Shown here piece after piece: positions 5,787 to 7,237 of a stretch of 7,237 nt of DNA (positions are counted from its first letter, which is position 1; each line of letters begins with the position of its first letter). The stretch is from an uncultured bacterium (lineage in GTDB: Bacteria; Desulfobacterota; Desulfobulbia; Desulfobulbales; Desulfobulbaceae): positions 1 through 7,237 of the forward strand of contig CAITZN010000440.1 of NCBI GenBank assembly GCA_903896915.1, in the 5' to 3' direction. The position numbers and the translations under genes were made by a program. The notes under the pieces were generated by a model. It did not search any database and had not been told where the DNA came from. It saw nothing but the letters and a program-made list of their open reading frames with translations.

Positions 5787-6980
5787 ATGAAAAAAATAGT
5801 GCTTGCCTATTCAGGTGGGTTGGACACCTCAGTTATTTTGAAATGGCTGGAAAGGGAGTATGGATGCTCGGTCATCGCCTACTCTGCCGATATCGGCCAG
5901 AAAGAAGACTGGGCTGCGGTCACGGCCAAGGGTTTAGCCACAGGGGCGGAAAAAGTAATAATCTCCGATTTACGCGAGGAGTTTGTCCGGGATTACATTT
6001 TTCCAGCCTTCCGTGCCAATGCCATCTATGAGGGCTCCTACCTTCTGGGTACCTCGCTCGCCCGGCCGCTGATTGCCAAGGAGCAGGTGCGGATAGCTGA
6101 AGCCGAAGGGGCTGATAGCGTCAGTCATGGAGCCACTGGCAAGGGCAACGATCAGGTCCGGTTCGAGCTGACCTATATGGCGCTCAATCCGAAACTGACC
6201 ATCATCGCGCCTTGGCGAATCTGGGATCTCAACTCCCGTCAGAAATTGGTGGCCTTCGCCCAGGAGCATAATATCCCGGTGCCGGTAACCAAGAAAAATC
6301 CCTACAGCTCGGATGAAAACCTGTTGCATATCAGCTTTGAGGGCGGTCTCCTGGAGGATCCCTGGAACGAGCCGGACGAGGATATGTTTAAGCTCTCGGT
6401 CTCCCCGGAAAAGGCCCCGGATAAAGCCACCTACATCGAGATCGATTTCGAGCAGGGCACGCCGGTGGCCATCGACGGCGATCGGCTCGGGCCGGTAGCC
6501 CTGATGACCCGGCTCAATACCCTGGGCGGCGCCAACGGTATCGGCCGGCTCGATATGGTGGAAAATCGTTTTGTCGGCATGAAATCCCGCGGCGTCTACG
6601 AGACCCCAGGCGGCACCATCCTGCGGGCCGCGCACCGAGATTTGGAGACCATCACCCTGGATCGTGAGGTGCTGGGCATCCGTGATGGCCTGGTGCCGCG
6701 CTATTCGCAGCTCATCTACAACGGCTTCTGGTTCTCGCCGGAGATGCGGCTGCTGCAGCGGACCATGGATGATGCCCAGACCACGGTCAACGGTACCGTC
6801 CGGCTCAAGCTCTACAAGGGTAATTGCATCCCGGTAGGACGGAAATCGGCGAACTCGCTCTATTCTGAGTCCTTTGCCACCTTTGAGGAGGACGAGGTCT
6901 ACAACCAGGCCGATGCCACTGGCTTTATCCGGCTCAATGCTCTGCGTCTACGGATTCAGGCTCACCAGCGGATGAAATGA
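5787..6980 (+). CDS. argG: Argininosuccinate synthase ArgG
   Basis: ArgG condenses citrulline with aspartate using ATP, giving argininosuccinate, AMP and pyrophosphate, in the cytoplasm. The 397-residue length is standard. The N-terminal nucleotide-binding domain has the PP-loop [10 protein letters not shown] (7-16), followed by [11 protein letters not shown] (31-41) and [13 protein letters not shown] (82-94). The [15 protein letters not shown] stretch (113-127) binds nucleotide and citrulline/aspartate. The synthetase domain shows [14 protein letters not shown] (174-187), [20 protein letters not shown] (251-270) and YETPGG (271-276). An ATG two codons upstream (5781) would add Met-Ser, but the Shine-Dalgarno spacing favours 5787. 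It follows argF by 56 bases and overlaps argH by ATGA. No missing catalytic residues were seen. Confidence 0.97.
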   Translation: MKKIVLAYSGGLDTSVILKWLEREYGCSVIAYSADIGQKEDWAAVTAKGLATGAEKVIISDLREEFVRDYIFPAFRANAIYEGSYLLGTSLARPLIAKEQVRIAEAEGADSVSHGATGKGNDQVRFELTYMALNPKLTIIAPWRIWDLNSRQKLVAFAQEHNIPVPVTKKNPYSSDENLLHISFEGGLLEDPWNEPDEDMFKLSVSPEKAPDKATYIEIDFEQGTPVAIDGDRLGPVALMTRLNTLGGANGIGRLDMVENRFVGMKSRGVYETPGGTILRAAHRDLETITLDREVLGIRDGLVPRYSQLIYNGFWFSPEMRLLQRTMDDAQTTVNGTVRLKLYKGNCIPVGRKSANSLYSESFATFEEDEVYNQADATGFIRLNALRLRIQAHQRMK

Positions 6981-7237
6981 ACGTGGACAGCAAACAACAG
7001 TCTGGCAAGATGTGGGGCGGCCGTTTTTCGGAAACCACCGCCGCCTCGGTTGAGGCTTTCAGCGCCTCGATCCATTACGATGCCCGGCTCTATCGCCATG
7101 ATATCATGGGTTCCAAGGCCCATGCCCGGATGCTGGCACGCCAGGGGCTGATCAGAGTCGAAGAGAGCGAGGCCATTGTCCTCGGTCTGACCGAGATAGA
7201 GGGTGAGATCGAGCGGGGCGAATTTGTCTTCAAACCC
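6977..7237 (+). CDS. argH: Argininosuccinate lyase ArgH, N-terminal part (runs off the right edge)
   Basis: The first 87 codons of the enzyme that splits argininosuccinate into arginine and fumarate, the last step of the pathway. After a short variable lead ([11 protein letters not shown]) comes the diagnostic MWGGRFSE, then [19 protein letters not shown] and [15 protein letters not shown]. Together these are the conserved N-terminal segment of the fumarase/aspartase superfamily member ArgH. The catalytic GSSxMPQKKNP-type loop lies beyond the window. The ATG at 6977 overlaps the argG stop as ATGA, indicating translational coupling. A later start at 7010 (MWGGRF) would also be in frame but lacks that coupling. 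The frame is open to the window edge. Confidence 0.95.
   Translation, partial: MNVDSKQQSGKMWGGRFSETTAASVEAFSASIHYDARLYRHDIMGSKAHARMLARQGLIRVEESEAIVLGLTEIEGEIERGEFVFKP

Noticed and set aside
5765..6031. Alternative frame starting just before argG after a G-rich tract
   Set aside because: It overlaps conserved argG out of frame, and its translation has no recognisable features.
5970..6635. 221-codon frame antisense to argG
   Set aside because: It overlaps conserved argG throughout, has no ribosome site or domain pattern, and is explained by GC-rich third positions in argG.
1..7237. Mobile elements, CRISPR arrays, tRNA or rRNA genes, defence systems
   Set aside because: No transposase, integrase, regularly spaced repeats, attachment-like direct repeats or tRNA-like folds were seen. 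All long frames are accounted for by housekeeping genes.

Overview
The window is a stretch of housekeeping chromosome from a Gram-negative bacterium. The encoded proteins (LptA/LptB, sigma-54, a hexameric-type ArgB with an N-terminal helix, and an argB-argD-argF-argG-argH block) and the moderately high GC content resemble sulfate-reducing or related deltaproteobacteria (Desulfobacterota, perhaps Desulfobulbales). This placement is inferred from protein style and gene order; no database search was possible.

Layout: two divergent transcription units share a control region of about 245 bases (1681-1925). Leftward on the minus strand run lptA (1680-1150), lptB (1153-422) and the 5' part of rpoN (361 to the window edge). 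Rightward on the plus strand run argB (1926-2813), argD (2810-4006), a MntP-family manganese exporter (4038-4628), argF (4807-5730), argG (5787-6980) and the 5' end of argH (from 6977, running off the right edge). Genes are tightly packed: lptA/lptB, argB/argD and argG/argH all overlap by an ATGA. The only sizeable gaps are the divergent control region and the 178-base mntP-argF interval, which holds two folded elements, a T run and possible promoter hexamers.

How the genes work together: LptA (periplasmic bridge) and LptB (cytoplasmic ATPase) power lipopolysaccharide export to the outer membrane. rpoN, encoding sigma-54, follows them, a common proteobacterial order. On the other side, ArgB and ArgD catalyse two steps of the acetylated ornithine branch, ArgF makes citrulline, and ArgG and ArgH convert it to arginine. 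ArgC, the acetyl-transfer or deacetylation enzyme (ArgJ/ArgE) and N-acetylglutamate synthase are not in the window. The mntP gene has no known role in arginine synthesis and is the one unexpected member of the cluster.

No previously undescribed system is evident. Points worth a second look are the structured mntP-argF interval, mntP's position in the operon, a ten-codon bridging ORF between argD and mntP, an Arg-to-Lys change at a carbamoyl-phosphate-binding position of ArgF, the lack of lptC next to lptA, and the back-to-back promoters with matching -35 boxes.
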